A stretch of DNA of 64,000 nucleotides from Methylobacter sp. (GTDB taxonomy: Bacteria; Pseudomonadota; Gammaproteobacteria; Methylococcales; Methylomonadaceae), in the NCBI GenBank assembly GCA_030653985.1, contig JAURYJ010000020.1, forward strand, positions 1-64,000. Direction: 5' to 3'. Within the stretch, counting starts at the first letter, position 1, and every line of letters begins with the position of its first letter. A program made the translations under genes and the position numbers. The notes below the pieces were generated by a model, which had not been told where the DNA came from, did not search any database, and saw only the letters and a list, made by a program, of their open reading frames with translations. Shown one piece after another: positions 18,019-28,136 of this stretch.

Positions 18019-20382
18019 ATGAATAATGAACAAGGCGGTGCTGTGCCTACTATCCACAGAGCGCGAATCAATTCGCGCCCACAGTCATTATCTGCTTACA
18101 TCGGTTTAGGGCTATTATTATTTGTATGCCAAAGTGCCGCTGTCAAAGCCTCGGATCTAGCGCTATCAGCGATAGATTTTGCGACACAGTTAGGCGATAA
18201 GCTACAGATTGAAATGGAAATGACGGGGCCTGCCACTACCCCAAAAATATTTAAGACTGATAATCCTGCACGTATCGCTTTGGACTTTCCCGGTGTAAAA
18301 AGTGCGTTGGCAAAAAAAATGTACCCCATTAACCAAGGTGCAGCGAGCAGTGTTTATGTGGTGGAAGCTGCCGGCAGAGTGCGTGTTGTGGTTAATCTGA
18401 TTGAGACCACACCGTTTGAAACCAAAGTGGTTGGCAATAAGGTGTTGCTGACCTTGACTTCTGCAAAGGCTGCAATGCCTGCTGCATTAAAATCGGTTGT
18501 GGCAAAGCCGGTTGCAGCGCCTGTGCTAACAAAGACAACTAATCAGGTGGTTGCGGCGTTAATTCCCGCACAAGATATTAGCGGTTTTGATTTTAAACGT
18601 GGCGATAAAGGCGAAGGACGCATACTGATAACGCTGGCTAATCCCAACACCATTGTTAACTCCAAGGAACAAGGCGGGAAAGTTATTGTCAGCTTTCTCA
18701 ATACCAAGTTGTCTGAAAGCCTGGCTAAACGGTTGGATGTTTCCGAGTTTGCAACGCCGGTTAAGTTTATTGATACCGTCTCGTCTGACCGGCAAACCAC
18801 CATTACCGTGGCCATGCAAAATGAGCTTTACGATTATTCGGTGTTTCAAGCAGATGGCTTATTGACCGTTGAATTTCGTCCTTTAAGCTATGAAGAGAAA
18901 GACGCGTTGGATAGATCGCGTACCCAATATTCTGGCGACCGCTTGTCGTTAAATTTTCAGGAAATTGAAATACGTAGCGTGATTGCGATTCTGGCCGAGT
19001 TTACCGGACAGAATGTGGTCGCCGGTGAGGATGTAACCGGCACGATTACCCTGAAGCTGGACGATGTTCCCTGGGATGAGGCCTTGGATTTTATCATGAT
19101 GACCAAGGAGTTGGGCAAGTATGAGTCCGGCAATGTCACTCTGATTTCAACGCTGGATAAGATTAAGGATTACAAGCGGAAGCAGCAGGAAACAGAAAAA
19201 GTCGTGGCCCAGTTAGATCCGATGGTGACTGAGTACATTAAAATCGATTACGCGAAGGCTGCCAGTTTTAGGGCGCTGCTGAATGGCACTGATGCCGGTT
19301 CTTTTGGTGCTTGCGGGGTGACCGGCACCGCCGAAGTTGCTTCAACTGTCGGTTCGGTAGATGAAAAACCTTCTATTGCGCAATCATTGGGCAATGCGCA
19401 ATCAAGTCCGCAAGGCGCTGGAGGCGGCGCAAGTGCGCAAGGCAGCAATGACGATTTACGCATGCTGTCGCCTCGCGGGTCGGTTGTTGTCGATGCCCGA
19501 ACCAATACGTTGATTGTTCGCGATACCACAAAACGTTTGGAAGAGATAAGAAAGCTGATGCGTAAGCTTGACGTGCCGGTGCGTCAGGTGATGATTGAGT
19601 CACGGGTGGTTATTGCACAAGATAATTTCACCGAAAATTTAGGCGTCAAGTTCGGCGCAGCAAAGTCAGCAACTGTTGGTTCTGATAAGGTCTTTGGTAT
19701 TGGCGGGGCCGGGACTCGTGGTGCAATTAATCCTGATTCGAACGGCAATATGGGTACGATAAATGATAACTTATTAGTTGATTTGGGGGTGTCAGCGTTG
19801 AGTGCTACCCCTCCAGGCGCGTTGGGCATGACGCTGGCCAGAGGCGCCGATTATGTGCTGAATCTTGAGCTTCAAGCCTTACAAATTGAAGGCAAGGCGG
19901 AAATAGTATCCAATCCCAGGGTAATGACCATGGATCGCTGTACGGCGGTTATGATGCAGGGGCTCCAAATTCCATATCAAACTCAGTCGATTGCGGGGGG
20001 GGTTACGGTGACAACAACTACTTTTATAGATGCGGTTCTTGAATTAAACGTAACACCGCAGATTACCCCCGCTGGGTCGGTTATTATGAATTTGCTGGTT
20101 AAGAAGGATGCTCCGAACTATACGGTTGTTACTGCACAGGGTAATCCTAGTATTGATAAAAGAGAGGTTAAAACCTCGGTGCTCGTTGAAGATGGTGAGA
20201 CGATTGTTTTAGGCGGGGTTTATGAGGGAGCTGAATCCATGTCCAAGAATAAAATCCCGTTTTTCGCTGATTTACCGGGTATAGGGTTTTTATTTACCAA
20301 TTCATCAGAGCAGAAGACCAAAAAAGAATTGTTGATTTTTGTGACACCAAAAATTATGAAAGATAATCTAGCCAGCGATTGA
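18019..20382 (+). CDS. pilQ: Type IV pilus secretin PilQ
   Basis: A 787-residue outer membrane secretin through which the pilus exits. The signal peptide core is GLGLLLFVCQSAAVKA (about residues 32-47), preceded by a long N-terminus (MNNEQGGAVPTIHRARINSR) partly derived from a half palindrome. AMIN domains follow (about 50-300, peptidoglycan binding), then a secretin N domain (RLSLNFQEIEIRSVIAILAE), NolW-type repeats and the C-terminal secretin domain (VLVEDGETIVLGGVYEG, FFADLPGIGFLF). A 14-bp gap separates it from pilP, with AAAGGATAAAAAG as ribosome site. A terminator follows. Confidence 0.96.
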   Translation: MNNEQGGAVPTIHRARINSRPQSLSAYIGLGLLLFVCQSAAVKASDLALSAIDFATQLGDKLQIEMEMTGPATTPKIFKTDNPARIALDFPGVKSALAKKMYPINQGAASSVYVVEAAGRVRVVVNLIETTPFETKVVGNKVLLTLTSAKAAMPAALKSVVAKPVAAPVLTKTTNQVVAALIPAQDISGFDFKRGDKGEGRILITLANPNTIVNSKEQGGKVIVSFLNTKLSESLAKRLDVSEFATPVKFIDTVSSDRQTTITVAMQNELYDYSVFQADGLLTVEFRPLSYEEKDALDRSRTQYSGDRLSLNFQEIEIRSVIAILAEFTGQNVVAGEDVTGTITLKLDDVPWDEALDFIMMTKELGKYESGNVTLISTLDKIKDYKRKQQETEKVVAQLDPMVTEYIKIDYAKAASFRALLNGTDAGSFGACGVTGTAEVASTVGSVDEKPSIAQSLGNAQSSPQGAGGGASAQGSNDDLRMLSPRGSVVVDARTNTLIVRDTTKRLEEIRKLMRKLDVPVRQVMIESRVVIAQDNFTENLGVKFGAAKSATVGSDKVFGIGGAGTRGAINPDSNGNMGTINDNLLVDLGVSALSATPPGALGMTLARGADYVLNLELQALQIEGKAEIVSNPRVMTMDRCTAVMMQGLQIPYQTQSIAGGVTVTTTTFIDAVLELNVTPQITPAGSVIMNLLVKKDAPNYTVVTAQGNPSIDKREVKTSVLVEDGETIVLGGVYEGAESMSKNKIPFFADLPGIGFLFTNSSEQKTKKELLIFVTPKIMKDNLASD
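18061..18078. repeat. Half palindromic element at the start of pilQ
   Basis: GCGCGAATCAATTCGCGC is a near palindrome matching one arm of the pilP element. It is translated as RARINSRP, identical in frame to the second arm in pilP (ARINSRP). It lies between the pilQ start codon and signal peptide. Confidence 0.75.
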
Positions 20383-20404
20383 TTGCTTCTACTTAGAGCA
20401 AAAA

Positions 20405-20427
20405 GAGGGCATAATGCCCCCTTTTTT
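20405..20427 (+). terminator. Intrinsic terminator after pilQ
   Basis: GGGCA and TGCCC form a stem with a 3-base loop, followed by CC and a run of six T. It lies 22 bp after the pilQ stop and just before the aroK ribosome site, so aroK is at least partly separately controlled or served by readthrough. Confidence 0.7.
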
Positions 20428-20457
20428 AATGGTTTAACTTCGCAAGGAAGGCAGGTC

Positions 20458-20982
20458 ATGACGCGATCAGAGAATATATATTTAATTGGCCTCATGGGTG
20501 CAGGAAAAACGACGATAGGGCGACAGTTAGCCAGAGCCCTTAAATTGCCTTTTTATGACAGTGACAAGGCGATTGAAGAAAGAACCGGCGTAGATATTCC
20601 GACTATCTTCGAGTTTGAAGGCGAAGAAGGCTTTAGGGATAGAGAGCAGAAAATGATTCAGCAATTGACCCAAATGGAGGGCATTGTGTTGGCTACCGGC
20701 GGCGGTGCAATCTTGCGTGAAGAAAATCGCAACTTGTTGAAAGAGAATGGCTTTATTGTCTACTTGCAATGTTCGGTAGAAAGGATTTTGGAGCGGACGC
20801 GCCGAGATACACAGCGTCCATTGCTGAAATCAGATAATCCCAGAGACCGCATAGAAAGCTTATTTGCGCAACGTGAACCGCTGTATTTGTCTTGCGCCGA
20901 CTTTAAAATTGACACGGGCGTGATGCAAAGCAAAGAAGTCGTCAGTCATATTTTAGAAGAATACCATTCGGTTAATCGTTAA
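20458..20982 (+). CDS. aroK: Shikimate kinase AroK
   Basis: A 174-residue cytoplasmic enzyme that phosphorylates shikimate at the 3-hydroxyl with ATP. The start is at 20458 (MTRSENIYLIGLMGAGKTT) with AAGGAAGG upstream; a longer frame from 20383 runs through the terminator. Walker A GLMGAGKT, DSD (shikimate binding), the FRDRE motif and ATGGGAILREENR are all present, as is the lid region RTRRDTQRPLL. It lies upstream of aroB, the common gammaproteobacterial order. Confidence 0.96.
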   Translation: MTRSENIYLIGLMGAGKTTIGRQLARALKLPFYDSDKAIEERTGVDIPTIFEFEGEEGFRDREQKMIQQLTQMEGIVLATGGGAILREENRNLLKENGFIVYLQCSVERILERTRRDTQRPLLKSDNPRDRIESLFAQREPLYLSCADFKIDTGVMQSKEVVSHILEEYHSVNR

Positions 20983-21014
20983 TAGACAAAACCTACGCGG
21001 CGCCATTAAATACA

Positions 21015-21095
21015 ATGGAACGCAGATGACGCAGATAGATACCCTGAACGCAGGATACTCAAAATATCTGATTAAATCATAATCATCTGCGTTCT
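21015..21095. repeat. Dispersed repeat between aroK and aroB
   Basis: It begins ATGGAACGCAGATGACGC, as at 6377, and ends with the inverted form AATCATCTGCGTTC. It is a short relative of the element in the hypC-hypD gap. Confidence 0.65.
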
Positions 21096-21124
21096 GTTTC
21101 TGGCAGCTCCAAAAATTAATAACT

Positions 21125-22207
21125 ATGAAAAAATTACTGGTTGAATTAGGTGACCGTAGTTACCCGATCTATATAGGCTCTGATTTACTGAGCCAGTCTG
21201 AACTGTTCATCAAGCATATAAAGTCCAAGCAGGTTGTTGTGGTTACCAATGAAACCGTTGCGCCTCTGTATCTGAATGCGGTTTTAAAAAACTTGCAGGG
21301 CTATATCGTTGAAACAGTCATATTGCCCGATGGCGAGCAATTCAAGACCTTAGATTCGGTGGCTCAAATTTTTGACAAGCTGCTGGCCAGCAAGTTTAGT
21401 CGTAATGCCACTTTGATTGCTTTAGGTGGCGGCGTTATTGGTGACATGGGCGGCTTTGCGGCAGCCTGCTATCAGCGAGGTATTGCTTTTCTGCAAATTC
21501 CCACCACATTGCTGGCGCAGGTTGATTCGTCGGTAGGCGGCAAAACCGGTGTTAATCACCCGCTGGGTAAGAATATGATTGGCGCTTTTTATCAGCCGCA
21601 ATGTGTTATCGCCGATGCCGATGTATTGGATACGCTGGATGATCGTCAATTATCTGCCGGACTGGCCGAAGTGATTAAATATGGGCTGATCAGGGACGTT
21701 GAATTCTTTGAGTGGCTGGAAAATAATATCGACGCGTTACTGGCCAGAGATAAGCAGGCCCTGGCTTATGCCATTGAACGTTCGTGCATGAATAAGGCTG
21801 AAATTGTCGCCGAAGATGAAACTGAAACCGGAATCAGGGCGACGTTAAATTTAGGCCATACTTTTGGCCATGCGATAGAAACCGGTGCCGGTTATGGACA
21901 CTATCTCCATGGTGAGGCGGTTGCCATCGGCACCTGCCAGGCCGCCGATCTTTCCAGAAGAAAAGGCTGGTTAAGCGATCAAGATGTTGCCAGAATTATT
22001 GCGCTTTTTAAAAAAACCAAACTGCCCGTAGATCCGCCCGAACAAATTGATTCAGACCGGTTTTTAGACTTAATGGCCGTAGACAAAAAAAATGTGGACG
22101 GCCGAATCAGGCTGATTCTATTACAAAAAATCGGCATGGCAACATTGCCCGTCGAAGTAGCCCTGGAACTATTGGAGAAAACGCTTAAAACCTATGGTAG
22201 AAGATGA
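21125..22207 (+). CDS. aroB: 3-dehydroquinate synthase AroB
   Basis: A 360-residue NAD- and metal-dependent enzyme for the second step of the shikimate pathway. Motifs: [30 protein letters not shown] (NAD binding), [14 protein letters not shown], and the metal-binding residues in E of [10 protein letters not shown] of [10 protein letters not shown] and H of [10 protein letters not shown]. Normal length. Its last 14 bases overlap the next gene. Confidence 0.97.
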   Translation: MKKLLVELGDRSYPIYIGSDLLSQSELFIKHIKSKQVVVVTNETVAPLYLNAVLKNLQGYIVETVILPDGEQFKTLDSVAQIFDKLLASKFSRNATLIALGGGVIGDMGGFAAACYQRGIAFLQIPTTLLAQVDSSVGGKTGVNHPLGKNMIGAFYQPQCVIADADVLDTLDDRQLSAGLAEVIKYGLIRDVEFFEWLENNIDALLARDKQALAYAIERSCMNKAEIVAEDETETGIRATLNLGHTFGHAIETGAGYGHYLHGEAVAIGTCQAADLSRRKGWLSDQDVARIIALFKKTKLPVDPPEQIDSDRFLDLMAVDKKNVDGRIRLILLQKIGMATLPVEVALELLEKTLKTYGRR

Positions 22208-23711
22208 TGTCCTTTGGATGAACCAGCAATCCCGTGATCCGATAAATAAGGTTCCGATCAATACCACGGCTCATTCCTTGATAACAAAGGAACGAATGCA
22301 GAAGCTTGATTTATTAAGCCATCTGCTTGCAAACCTGACACGGACCCTTGTTGTCTGTGGCCCGAAAGGCATTGGTAAGACGACGCTGCTTAATGTTTTG
22401 CAAGAGCGTGACACTCAATCATGGCGATATTGCCTGATGCAAGGTAATGCTGATTTAAGTTTTGAGGCTATTTTGCAGCAATTAACTGAGGCTCTCGGCA
22501 GTCACTCTGGCCAGTCGTTATCAGTGGCTTTAGCGCAGTATCAAGGTCAACATAAGCAAGTCGTATTGATTATCGATAATGCGGGTGAATTAGTGCCCGG
22601 CTTGATTACGGCAATGATTCAATATGCAACGGCACATTCTGCTTTAAGGATGATCTTCGCCTTAACACATGACGAATTGCAGGTGAAACGCGGATCGGAT
22701 CGGGCTGTTGATGATTGTCATGTCGTTGAAATCCCAACCTTATCAGAAAACCAGTGCGGCGATTTTTTACGTTATCTGTCAACAAAACCTGGTTTGAACT
22801 TGTCGTTTAAAGCCATTAGTGAAAATATGATTGCGCATATCTACCGGGAAACACACGGTGTTCCGGGAAGAATTATCGCCGAAATATCTGGTGCATCAGG
22901 TGCTAAGCAAAGTAGAAAAATGAAATGGATGCTTCCCCTTATTGTCGTGACCGCGTGTGCTATAGCGGTAGGCGTTCAGTGGCTGGCATCGTCAACTCAT
23001 AAAGACGGCATAGCGCTGGTTGCGGTTGACCAGAAAGCAGACGGTGGCGAAATGACTTCATTACCGTCAGAGCCCCCGATAATGCTTATGCTGCCGCCCG
23101 CTCAGCCAGCTGTTCAGTCACCGGAGCAATTTATACCGGAGAATAAAGAAAATGAGGAGGAGTCTCTGGTCAAAGCTAATGCAAGCTTGAGGGATGCTTT
23201 ATCGTCTGATCTGAGCTCCGAGGATCAAGAAAATGATGTCATGCTGTCATCAGTACCGCCTAAACCGCCTGTGGCATCACCCGAGCAACCACAACCAGTG
23301 CAGTTAAGTGAAGCGGTTGATCGTGTAAAGCCGTTTATGCCCAATAATCTGGAAACAAGTCATTTACCAGCAAAGCCGGTAGCCGTTGCCGCAGCTCTTG
23401 AGCCGCGAGTCTTAAAAGTGCCGACGGCTAAACAATTGGCGCCTGAAAAATCGTTGCTGCCGTCAGCCAATAATTTCACCTTGCAACTTATGGCGTTATC
23501 AAAACAAGCCTCGGTTGATACCATGCTAAAAAAATACCCGGCAATGAAATCGGGCTTTAGGACTATTAAATCCTCAGCCAATGGCAAAGAGGTGTTTATT
23601 GTAGAATATGGTTCATATTCCGACGTAGCATCAGCCAATAAAGCCAAGCAATCATTGCCTGCTGAATTTCGTAATGCACTCGTCAAAAAAATGAGTTCGA
23701 TCAAACGTTAG
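22194..23711 (+). CDS. DamX-like AAA/SPOR-domain protein
   Basis: A 505-residue protein. The N-terminal ATPase domain of the AAA_22/ExeA type has Walker [11 protein letters not shown] (about residues 55-64) and Walker [13 protein letters not shown] transmembrane helix follows (about 243-262, [19 protein letters not shown]), then a long proline- and glutamate-rich periplasmic linker and a C-terminal SPOR domain ([18 protein letters not shown], about 425-500) that binds denuded glycan strands at the septum. The aroK-aroB-damX order matches gammaproteobacteria, where DamX acts in cell division. Overlaps aroB by 14 bases. Confidence 0.88.
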   Translation: MVEDDVLWMNQQSRDPINKVPINTTAHSLITKERMQKLDLLSHLLANLTRTLVVCGPKGIGKTTLLNVLQERDTQSWRYCLMQGNADLSFEAILQQLTEALGSHSGQSLSVALAQYQGQHKQVVLIIDNAGELVPGLITAMIQYATAHSALRMIFALTHDELQVKRGSDRAVDDCHVVEIPTLSENQCGDFLRYLSTKPGLNLSFKAISENMIAHIYRETHGVPGRIIAEISGASGAKQSRKMKWMLPLIVVTACAIAVGVQWLASSTHKDGIALVAVDQKADGGEMTSLPSEPPIMLMLPPAQPAVQSPEQFIPENKENEEESLVKANASLRDALSSDLSSEDQENDVMLSSVPPKPPVASPEQPQPVQLSEAVDRVKPFMPNNLETSHLPAKPVAVAAALEPRVLKVPTAKQLAPEKSLLPSANNFTLQLMALSKQASVDTMLKKYPAMKSGFRTIKSSANGKEVFIVEYGSYSDVASANKAKQSLPAEFRNALVKKMSSIKR

Positions 23712-23815
23712 TTGGTTCGCCCGCAGGCATAAAGGTGGATTTCTGTAACTGTCGATACAGTCAAGCCAGTTGTTTTGTGATAACACCCTAAATTTAAACC
23801 TGAATAAATAAAGCC

Positions 23816-24883
23816 ATGACCGCATTAAAAAATGATACCTTTATCCGAGCATTGTTAAAACAGCCTGTTGACTACACACCGGTTTGGATGATGCGCCAGG
23901 CGGGGCGTTATTTACCGGAATACCGCAAAGTCAGAGAGCAGGCCGGCAGTTTTTTAGACCTGTGCACCAACCCTGAACTGGCTTGTGAGGTTACCCTGCA
24001 ACCGCTACGACGCTTTGATTTTGATGCGGCCATCTTGTTTTCGGATATCTTGACCATTCCCGATGCGATGGGCTTGGGGCTTTATTTTACCGAAGGCGAA
24101 GGACCTAAATTCACTAACCCGGTCAGAACGGCGGCGGATGTGCATAAATTGCCGATTCCAGACCCGGAAACCGATTTGCGCTACGTGGTTGATGCGGTTC
24201 GACTGATAAAAAAAACCCTGCAAGGCAGTGTGCCGTTAATCGGCTTTTCCGGTAGCCCCTGGACGCTGGCGACCTACATGGTTGAGGGCGGCAGTAGTAA
24301 GAGCTTTCAAAAAGTGAAAGGCATGATGTACGAACAGCCCAAGCTGATGCATGTCATGTTGGATAAGCTGGCGCAATCGGTCGCCGTCTATTTAAATGCG
24401 CAGATTGCAGCGGGTGCTCAGGCGGTGATGTTGTTCGATACCTGGGGTGGCATGTTAACGGGCGAAGATTATGTCGAATTTTCTTTATATTATGCCAAGC
24501 AAGTCAGATCATTGCTTAACACCAACGTAGATGGGCAGCAGATTCCCACTATCTTATTCACCAAAGGCGGTGGGCTTTGGTTGGAAGCCATGGCCGATTC
24601 CGGCTATGATGCCTTGGGGCTGGATTGGCAGACCGATATTGGCTTGGCGCGGACTCGCGTGGGTGACAAAGTCGCCTTACAGGGTAATATGGACCCCGTT
24701 TCGCTTTATGCCAGTCCTGACGTTATCACTGAAAAAGTAAAAGCTATTTTACATAAATACGGTTCGGGTTCAGGTCATGTGTTCAATTTGGGACACGGTA
24801 TTTTGCCTGATATGAACCCTGATCACGTTAAAGTGATGGTTGATGCGGTGCATGAACACAGTCGTGTTTATCATCAAGCTTAA
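23816..24883 (+). CDS. hemE: Uroporphyrinogen decarboxylase HemE
   Basis: A 355-residue cytoplasmic enzyme that removes four carboxyl groups from uroporphyrinogen III to give coproporphyrinogen III. The signature [16 protein letters not shown] near the N-terminus, the [11 protein letters not shown] motif (substrate-binding aspartate), [17 protein letters not shown] and [16 protein letters not shown] are all present. Normal length. Downstream of damX with a gap of about 100 bp. Confidence 0.98.
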   Translation: MTALKNDTFIRALLKQPVDYTPVWMMRQAGRYLPEYRKVREQAGSFLDLCTNPELACEVTLQPLRRFDFDAAILFSDILTIPDAMGLGLYFTEGEGPKFTNPVRTAADVHKLPIPDPETDLRYVVDAVRLIKKTLQGSVPLIGFSGSPWTLATYMVEGGSSKSFQKVKGMMYEQPKLMHVMLDKLAQSVAVYLNAQIAAGAQAVMLFDTWGGMLTGEDYVEFSLYYAKQVRSLLNTNVDGQQIPTILFTKGGGLWLEAMADSGYDALGLDWQTDIGLARTRVGDKVALQGNMDPVSLYASPDVITEKVKAILHKYGSGSGHVFNLGHGILPDMNPDHVKVMVDAVHEHSRVYHQA

Positions 24884-24922
24884 AATATTGAATATCATTT
24901 AATTAATAAAGAGGTTGCGGCC

Positions 24923-25384
24923 ATGAAAATAGTGAAAAGTTTTTTGACAATCGGTTTGCTGGTTGCCAATGTTGGCATTAGCGCTGAGAGCCTAGACAAG
25001 CCTATTGATATCGTCGTTCATAGAAGCCCGACCTGTACTTGTTGCGGCAAGTGGCTGGCACATTTGAAACAAAATAACTTTACCGTAACTGATGTCGTTA
25101 CCGATAACGTACAGGCCATAAAGGATAAATATGGTGTGACTCAGGAACTGGCGTCCTGTCACACCGCGATCGTCGAGGGTTATGTTATCGAAGGCCATGT
25201 GCCTGCTAATGACATTAAAACCTTATTAAAAACCAAGTCTAAAGTTGTCGGAATAGCGGTTCCCGGTATGGTTACTGGAACTCCCGGCATGGAAATGGGC
25301 GATAGAATCGATCCTTATAAAGTAGTGAGTTTCGATCATGAAAATCATACCCAAGTATTTAATAGCTACGAAGGCACGAAATGA
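24923..25384 (+). CDS. Periplasmic DUF411 metal-binding protein
   Basis: A 153-residue protein with a signal peptide (about residues 1-21, FLTIGLLVANVGISA). The DUF411 core contains SPTCTCCGKWLAHL, LASCHTAIVEGYVIEGHVPA and GMVTGTPGMEMG. These cysteines, histidines and methionines suit copper binding, and DUF411 genes often sit near copper-handling genes. Here it precedes glk with a 4-base overlap, so the pair is coupled although the functions seem unrelated. The role is inferred from the family only. Confidence 0.85.
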   Translation: MKIVKSFLTIGLLVANVGISAESLDKPIDIVVHRSPTCTCCGKWLAHLKQNNFTVTDVVTDNVQAIKDKYGVTQELASCHTAIVEGYVIEGHVPANDIKTLLKTKSKVVGIAVPGMVTGTPGMEMGDRIDPYKVVSFDHENHTQVFNSYEGTK

Positions 25385-26436
25385 CTGATGCCGGGCTGTC
25401 GCTGCCCGACTCGCTGCATACGTCTGACAGACCAATCCACTCCAAGCAGGTTTATCTGGCGGGTGATGTCGGCGGTACAAAAACTATCCTGGCGCTGTTT
25501 GAGACCGATGGCGATGACCTTAAGTGTCTAAAAAAAGAACAATTTTCCAGCGCTGATTATCCAACATTTACCGAGTTACTGGCCTCATTTTTGACTAATG
25601 CAGATTACACCCAGATAACAGCAGTTTGTATCGGCGTGGCCGGTATCGTTATCAATGGTCGCTGCGAAACCACCAATTTACCGTGGGTGCTCAGCAGCAA
25701 AGGCATCGGCGAACGCACCAATACTCAAAATGTCTGGTTGTTGAATGATTTGGAAGCCACCGCATGGGGCTTGCTGAGCTTGCCGGAACACAATCTTGTT
25801 GAGTTGAATCCCGATGCGCAGTCTCAGCAAGGCAATATTGCCGTGGTTGCCGCCGGAACCGGCCTGGGTGAGGCAATCATTGCATGGGATGGCACTGCCC
25901 ATCATGTTATTGCCAGCGAAGGCGGGCATGTCGATTTTTCTCCGAATAGCGAGCAAGAAATGGCCTTACTCGGTTACATGCGGGAAAAATACCCTGAGCA
26001 TGTCAGCTGTGAGCGACTCATATCCGGTGAAGGCCTGGTTAATATTTATCAATTTCTCCAGCATATTCACCACGCAGCAACTGCCCCGGAAATCGAACGG
26101 CAAATGACTGAACGAGATCCGGCCGCCGTTATCGGCGAAGCAGGCGTTGCAGGCAGCGATACCTTATGCGTTGAGGCATTAACGCTGTTTTGTCGATTAT
26201 ATGGTGCTGAATCGGGAAACCTTGCGCTTAAATGCTTGCCTTATGCCGGTGTCTACTTGGCCGGAGGCATCGGTGCAAAAATCTTGCCGGTGCTGCAACA
26301 AGGCGAATTCATGCGCGGCTTTTTAGCAAAAGGACGCTGCCGGACTATCTTGCAGAAAATATCAGTCAAAGTCTGTACCAACCCAGAAGTCGCCTTGTTG
26401 GGTGCGTTAAGTTACGCCCAAAAAACACTACGTTAA
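25381..26436 (+). CDS. glk: Glucokinase
   Basis: A 351-residue bacterial glucokinase of the Glk (not ROK) type. It has the phosphate-binding GDVGGTKTILALFE near residues 29-42, LNDLEATAWG, VVAAGTGLGEA, and ASEGGHVDFSP for glucose contacts. A roughly 22-residue N-terminal extension precedes the fold and may reflect a start further in, but the ATG at 25381 overlaps DUF411 and is plausible. It phosphorylates glucose in the cytoplasm. Confidence 0.93.
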   Translation: MTDAGLSLPDSLHTSDRPIHSKQVYLAGDVGGTKTILALFETDGDDLKCLKKEQFSSADYPTFTELLASFLTNADYTQITAVCIGVAGIVINGRCETTNLPWVLSSKGIGERTNTQNVWLLNDLEATAWGLLSLPEHNLVELNPDAQSQQGNIAVVAAGTGLGEAIIAWDGTAHHVIASEGGHVDFSPNSEQEMALLGYMREKYPEHVSCERLISGEGLVNIYQFLQHIHHAATAPEIERQMTERDPAAVIGEAGVAGSDTLCVEALTLFCRLYGAESGNLALKCLPYAGVYLAGGIGAKILPVLQQGEFMRGFLAKGRCRTILQKISVKVCTNPEVALLGALSYAQKTLR

Positions 26437-26546
26437 AGCCATGAAAATGAGTGTTCCCAAAGAAATAAAAGATCAGGGTAATTGTTAATTATAGCCAAGT
26501 TTTAGATAGTCTTGCAGTGGTGCTCTACTGTACGATAGACATCAAA

Positions 26547-26622
<76 letters not shown>

Positions 26623-26635
26623 TATATTCAAAGGG

Positions 26636-27697
26636 TTAGGCTAAATTGTCTAGCCCTTTTTTGTGTCCCGTAGCTAAATCGTAGCTATCCTGAGCGGATT
26701 CGACCACCCGGAAAGCTGACAACCTATCCACGTACTCCGCCAAATGCTCGCTGGATAAATGCGCATAACGGCGCACCATCTCGACCGACTCCCAACCACC
26801 CAGCTCTTGCAGCACATGCAACGGCGTACCCGCCTGCACATGCCAACTGGCCCATGTATGCCGCAGATCATGCCAGCGGAAGTCTACAATCCCCGCCCGC
26901 TGTAATGCCTGCCGCCATGCCTTGGTATTCACTTGAGTCACGGGATTACCGTGATAAGTGAATACATGGGTTGAATGCTTGCCCAATTGCTCACGAATGA
27001 TCACCACTGCCGCCTTAGACAACGGCACAGCAATCGCGCGCCGCGCTTTGGCTTGGTCGGGATGTATCCACGCACAACGCCGGGTGAGATCAATCTGCGA
27101 CCATAGCAAGCCGGTAACATTGGCTTGCCGCAGTCCGGTTTCCAGACTAAACCGCACCATCGCTTTTAGATGGTTTGGCAATTCCAGAAGCAGACGATCC
27201 GCTTCTTCCCGCGTGATCCAACGAATACGCCGGCTGGGTTCAGGCAATAGCCGAATCTTCGGCACCTTGTCCAGCCAGTCCCATTCCAGAGCCGCTTTGC
27301 GCAGGATAGCGCGGATCAGGGCCAGCATCCGGTTAACGGTGCTGTTGCTGACTTGAGTCGCCAGCTTCGCCTGTATCAGCTTATCCACAGCATCACGGTT
27401 GATTTCATCCAATGCAGCGCCGTTCAGGTATAGATCCAGCCAGCGCAAATGCCCCTGATCATCTACCCGTGAGGCTTTGTGCAAGGTTTCATTCAACCAG
27501 CGCAACCCCGCTTCATTCCACGTATAACGCCGCTTGGCCCCCAGTTTGGATTGTTCCCAAAGCTGGGCTTTTAGCCGGTCGTGGAATTCCTGGGCTTTGT
27601 TTTTGTCGGGCGTTCCAGTGCTTTTTTGTACAGTTCGTCCGTTGAGGGTGATTTTAATCCACCAGACGGACGAGTCTTTTCGTTTAAAGAGTGACAT
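26636..27697 (-). CDS. Tyrosine recombinase (island integrase)
   Basis: A 353-residue site-specific integrase. It has an N-terminal arm-binding/SAM-like core-binding region (about 60-150) and a catalytic domain with Arg (ETGLRQANVTGLLW), His-x-x-Arg (WHDLRHTWASW), and the nucleophile Tyr (VRRYAHLSSEHL). It lies beside tRNA-Thr and points toward it, the standard arrangement for an element integrated in a tRNA 3' end. It presumably catalyses excision and integration of the 26.6-37.6 kb island. No second attachment site was found. Confidence 0.93.
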   Translation of the reverse strand: MSLFKRKDSSVWWIKITLNGRTVQKSTGTPDKNKAQEFHDRLKAQLWEQSKLGAKRRYTWNEAGLRWLNETLHKASRVDDQGHLRWLDLYLNGAALDEINRDAVDKLIQAKLATQVSNSTVNRMLALIRAILRKAALEWDWLDKVPKIRLLPEPSRRIRWITREEADRLLLELPNHLKAMVRFSLETGLRQANVTGLLWSQIDLTRRCAWIHPDQAKARRAIAVPLSKAAVVIIREQLGKHSTHVFTYHGNPVTQVNTKAWRQALQRAGIVDFRWHDLRHTWASWHVQAGTPLHVLQELGGWESVEMVRRYAHLSSEHLAEYVDRLSAFRVVESAQDSYDLATGHKKGLDNLA

Positions 27698-27894
27698 AGG
27701 CTTATCTCCTGTGCACCCTGCAATGTTCGCCGTGGGTATTGTGAGCGGATATGGTCGATCAAGTCAACGTCCACAAAGACCCAGCACTTGCCGATCTTGG
27801 CGCCGGGAATTTCCCCGGCCTTGGCTTTGGCTTGCAGTGTTACAGGATGAATGCGTAACAATTCAGCGGCTTGTTGCAGGTCTAAGGTTTGCAT
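27571..27894 (-). CDS. Helix-turn-helix protein, excisionase-like
   Basis: A 107-residue protein with an N-terminal MerR/excisionase-type HTH (MQTLDLQQAAELLRIHPVTLQAKAKAGEIPGAKIG, given in two parts: LDLQQAAELLRIHPVTL and KAGEIPGAKIGKCW). Its last 127 bases overlap the start of the integrase gene in another frame, typical of recombination directionality genes paired with an integrase. The C-terminal half (after residue 60) has no recognisable domain. Excisionase function is inferred from fold and position. Confidence 0.65.
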   Translation of the reverse strand: MQTLDLQQAAELLRIHPVTLQAKAKAGEIPGAKIGKCWVFVDVDLIDHIRSQYPRRTLQGAQEISLCHSLNEKTRPSGGLKSPSTDELYKKALERPTKTKPRNSTTG

Positions 27895-28136
27895 GCTTAG
27901 GCCTCAGTAATTGCTGAAATGATAAAAATGGGTGAGCAGTGCGTACTTCGCATATAGCCTTTGTAAAATATATTTGAAGTAACCATGCTGTAGCTTCCCT
28001 TGTTTTATATCGTAGCTGCATATTTAGCAGTTACGCCGACTTTACTTGGCTTTAAAAATACGTTCAATGTAATGATTTATAACAATAAAATATTTTTTCT
28101 ATGCTTAAAAGCCGACGCTTATATATCATTTGTGTG
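27895..28136. other. AT-rich intergenic region in the mobilisation segment
   Basis: No gene is visible. It separates the integrase genes from the mobilisation genes and is much richer in A and T than its neighbours. It presumably contains the promoter for the HTH/integrase pair. Confidence 0.5.
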
